A stretch of DNA of 64,000 nucleotides from Pseudovibrio brasiliensis (GTDB lineage: Bacteria; Pseudomonadota; Alphaproteobacteria; Rhizobiales; Stappiaceae), in assembly GCF_018282095.1 (NCBI RefSeq), contig NZ_CP074126.1, forward strand, positions 124,001-188,000. Reading direction: 5' to 3'. This document shows positions 62,735 through 64,000 of the stretch, in pieces. How positions within the stretch are numbered: position 1 is the first letter of the stretch; every line of letters starts with the position of its first letter. Below the pieces are notes generated by a model. It searched no databases. It saw only the letters and a program-made list of their open reading frames with translations, and was not told the origin of the DNA. Made by a program: the position numbers and the translations under genes.

Positions 62735-64000
62735 ATGATAAGCACACCGGAAGGGCAGTCGCGACTGTTAGACCCGCAGATCAAGCTGGATACGCTTGTC
62801 CGTCTGCGTTGGTTGGCGGTAGCCGGACAAACTGTCTCTCTGTTGGTTGTGCACTACTTGCTCAACTTCCCTCTGCCAATTGGCTACAGCTACGTTCTGG
62901 TCGCTGCCTCGGCTTGGCTCAATGTCATCCTGAAAATCCGCTGGCCATCCAGCACGCGCATCTCCAAAAACGCAGCAGCAGCTCAGCTGGCCTACGATAT
63001 CATCCAGCTCGGCGGCCTGTTCTACCTTACAGGTGGACTGGGCAACCCGTTCTGTTTCCTCATTCTTGCACCTGTTGTTGTCTCCGCAACCGCGCTGTCC
63101 TCCCGCAACACCATCATCCTTGGCGCGCTGGCTGGCGCAGTGGTAACGCTGCTCACCGCCTTCCACATGCCGCTGCCTTGGTACGATGGCACCCAGATCG
63201 ATTTGCCACCGCTGTACCTCGTCGGTGTCTGGTTCTCGCTCATGTGCTCCATGTTCTTCATGGCCACGTACTCCCTGCGCGTCGCAGAAGAAGCACGCCA
63301 GCTCTCTAACGCGCTGGCCGCCAGTGACATGGTTCTGGCGCACCAGAAGCACCTGTCCGCGCTGGATGGCCTTGCAACGGCCGCTGCGCACGAACTGGGA
63401 ACCCCGCTGGGCACAATCTACCTGACAGCAAAAGAGCTCTCCACGGAGTTTGAGAAGGGCGACCCGCTGCGTGAAGATGCTGAACTGGTTTATTCTCAGG
63501 CTGCCCGCTGCCGTGAGATCCTGAAGAAGCTCACCAGCCTCTCCAGTGACGCCGATCAGGTGTTCCAGCGCATGCCGATCTCCCTGTTGCTCTCCGACGT
63601 CTCAGAGCCTCACAGAGGCCTTGGTATCGAAATCAAGGTCAATGCTGAAGGGACCGGACCGGAGCCAGTGGGTGTTCGCGATGCGGCCATCAGCTACGGC
63701 CTCGGCAATCTGCTGGAAAACGCAGTAGACTTCGCGGAAACCACGGTTCTCTTTGAGGCGAAGTGGGATGAGAAGTTCGTCGAAATCTTCATCGTAGACG
63801 ATGGCCCGGGCTTCGCTCCGGAAGTTCTCGCTCGCATGGGCGAGCCATACGTCTCCAAACGCTCAGCGCCTGCTATCTCTGAGGACGGTGAAGAAGAGTT
63901 TGAAGATGAAGCAGAGCGACAGTCTGGCGGCGGCCTTGGTCTCGGCTTCTTCATCGCCAAAACATTGCTGGAGCGCTCAGGCGGAAGAGTGAATTTTCAT
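62735..64000 (+). CDS. regB: Redox-responsive sensor histidine kinase RegB (PrrB/ActS), 3' end outside window
   Basis: Membrane kinase that senses ubiquinone redox state and phosphorylates RegA. 422 codons are present with no stop by base 64000; the family is about 450. Six helices precede the kinase core. Quinone-site motif GGLGNPF (about 100-106), H-box AAAHELGTP with His219, and redox Cys259 in QAARCREIL stand in the same 40-residue spacing as RegB His225/Cys265. N-box LLENAVDF and G boxes DDGPGFA and GGGLGLGFFIA follow. regA and senC are expected just beyond the window end. Confidence 0.96.
   Translation, partial: MISTPEGQSRLLDPQIKLDTLVRLRWLAVAGQTVSLLVVHYLLNFPLPIGYSYVLVAASAWLNVILKIRWPSSTRISKNAAAAQLAYDIIQLGGLFYLTGGLGNPFCFLILAPVVVSATALSSRNTIILGALAGAVVTLLTAFHMPLPWYDGTQIDLPPLYLVGVWFSLMCSMFFMATYSLRVAEEARQLSNALAASDMVLAHQKHLSALDGLATAAAHELGTPLGTIYLTAKELSTEFEKGDPLREDAELVYSQAARCREILKKLTSLSSDADQVFQRMPISLLLSDVSEPHRGLGIEIKVNAEGTGPEPVGVRDAAISYGLGNLLENAVDFAETTVLFEAKWDEKFVEIFIVDDGPGFAPEVLARMGEPYVSKRSAPAISEDGEEEFEDEAERQSGGGLGLGFFIAKTLLERSGGRVNFH

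Noticed and set aside
1-64000. CRISPR arrays, tRNA or rRNA genes, complete insertion sequences
   Set aside because: No regularly spaced repeats, cloverleaf sequences, rRNA motifs or transposase genes were recognised when reading both strands.

Overview
The window reads as chromosomal DNA of a marine, host-associated alphaproteobacterium, most likely Pseudovibrio or a close relative in Stappiaceae/Rhizobiales. The reasons are moderate GC content, the hisB-DUF2628-hisH-hisA-hisF-hisE-coaA order, a RegB redox kinase divergent from secB, an NAD-specific 1600-residue glutamate dehydrogenase, a CenR/OtpR-type regulator next to a cyclic-nucleotide-binding protein, and a type III secretion type effector. 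The genus is inferred from gene content and was not tested by a search. No tRNA, rRNA, CRISPR array or complete insertion sequence was recognised.

Layout. 1-1.9 kb: 3' part of pnp with a strong terminator. 2-5 kb: a Tat-exported amidohydrolase, a stretch without a convincing gene that holds a densely base-paired segment (possible group II intron remnant), and an EamA transporter. 5.3-9.3 kb: dapB and gpmA, then an AT-rich insertion-like block (35-residue peptide, DUF6065-like protein, PNPOx-like protein) and a second, diverged phosphoglycerate mutase paralogue. 9.4-12.5 kb: PfkB-type adenosine kinase, prephenate dehydratase, membrane-anchored cytochrome c. 12.8-20.5 kb: a Yej-type peptide ABC importer with two tandem binding proteins. 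20.5-26 kb: small genes, LysE exporter, and the dapF-mtaB-ftsY operon. 26-32 kb: L,D-transpeptidase, CenR-like regulator with cNMP-binding partner, Lrp/LysE divergent pair, secreted ankyrin protein, argC-leuD. 32-37 kb: NAD-glutamate dehydrogenase. 37-41 kb: SemiSWEET, GNAT, a secreted cysteine-peptidase-like protein, coaA. 41-45 kb: histidine operon. 45-49 kb: pyrF, pyroglutamyl peptidase, a CesT-like secretion chaperone, a secreted hydrolase, DUF2867. 49.6-55.8 kb: NIT-domain chemoreceptor, then DUF4173 membrane protein with a response regulator and histidine kinase. 56-64 kb: rsgA, an accessory block (methyltransferase-like gene, an intact and a frameshifted membrane paralogue, two secreted paralogues, a phosphothreonine-lyase effector), secB and the start of regB.

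Most genes are housekeeping (RNA decay, lysine/cell wall, histidine, leucine, arginine, pyrimidine and CoA synthesis, protein targeting). The strongest unusual signal is the gene at 60882-61874, whose C-terminal half carries the full catalytic residue pattern of the OspF/SpvC/HopAI1 phosphothreonine lyases, host MAP-kinase-inactivating effectors, behind a novel N-terminal region with a short repeat. A CesT-like chaperone gene at 47 kb is consistent with a type III secretion system elsewhere in the genome. Other items for follow-up are the peptide/DUF6065 pair, the structured RNA-like segment at 3.7-4.1 kb and a dispersed palindromic repeat seen twice.
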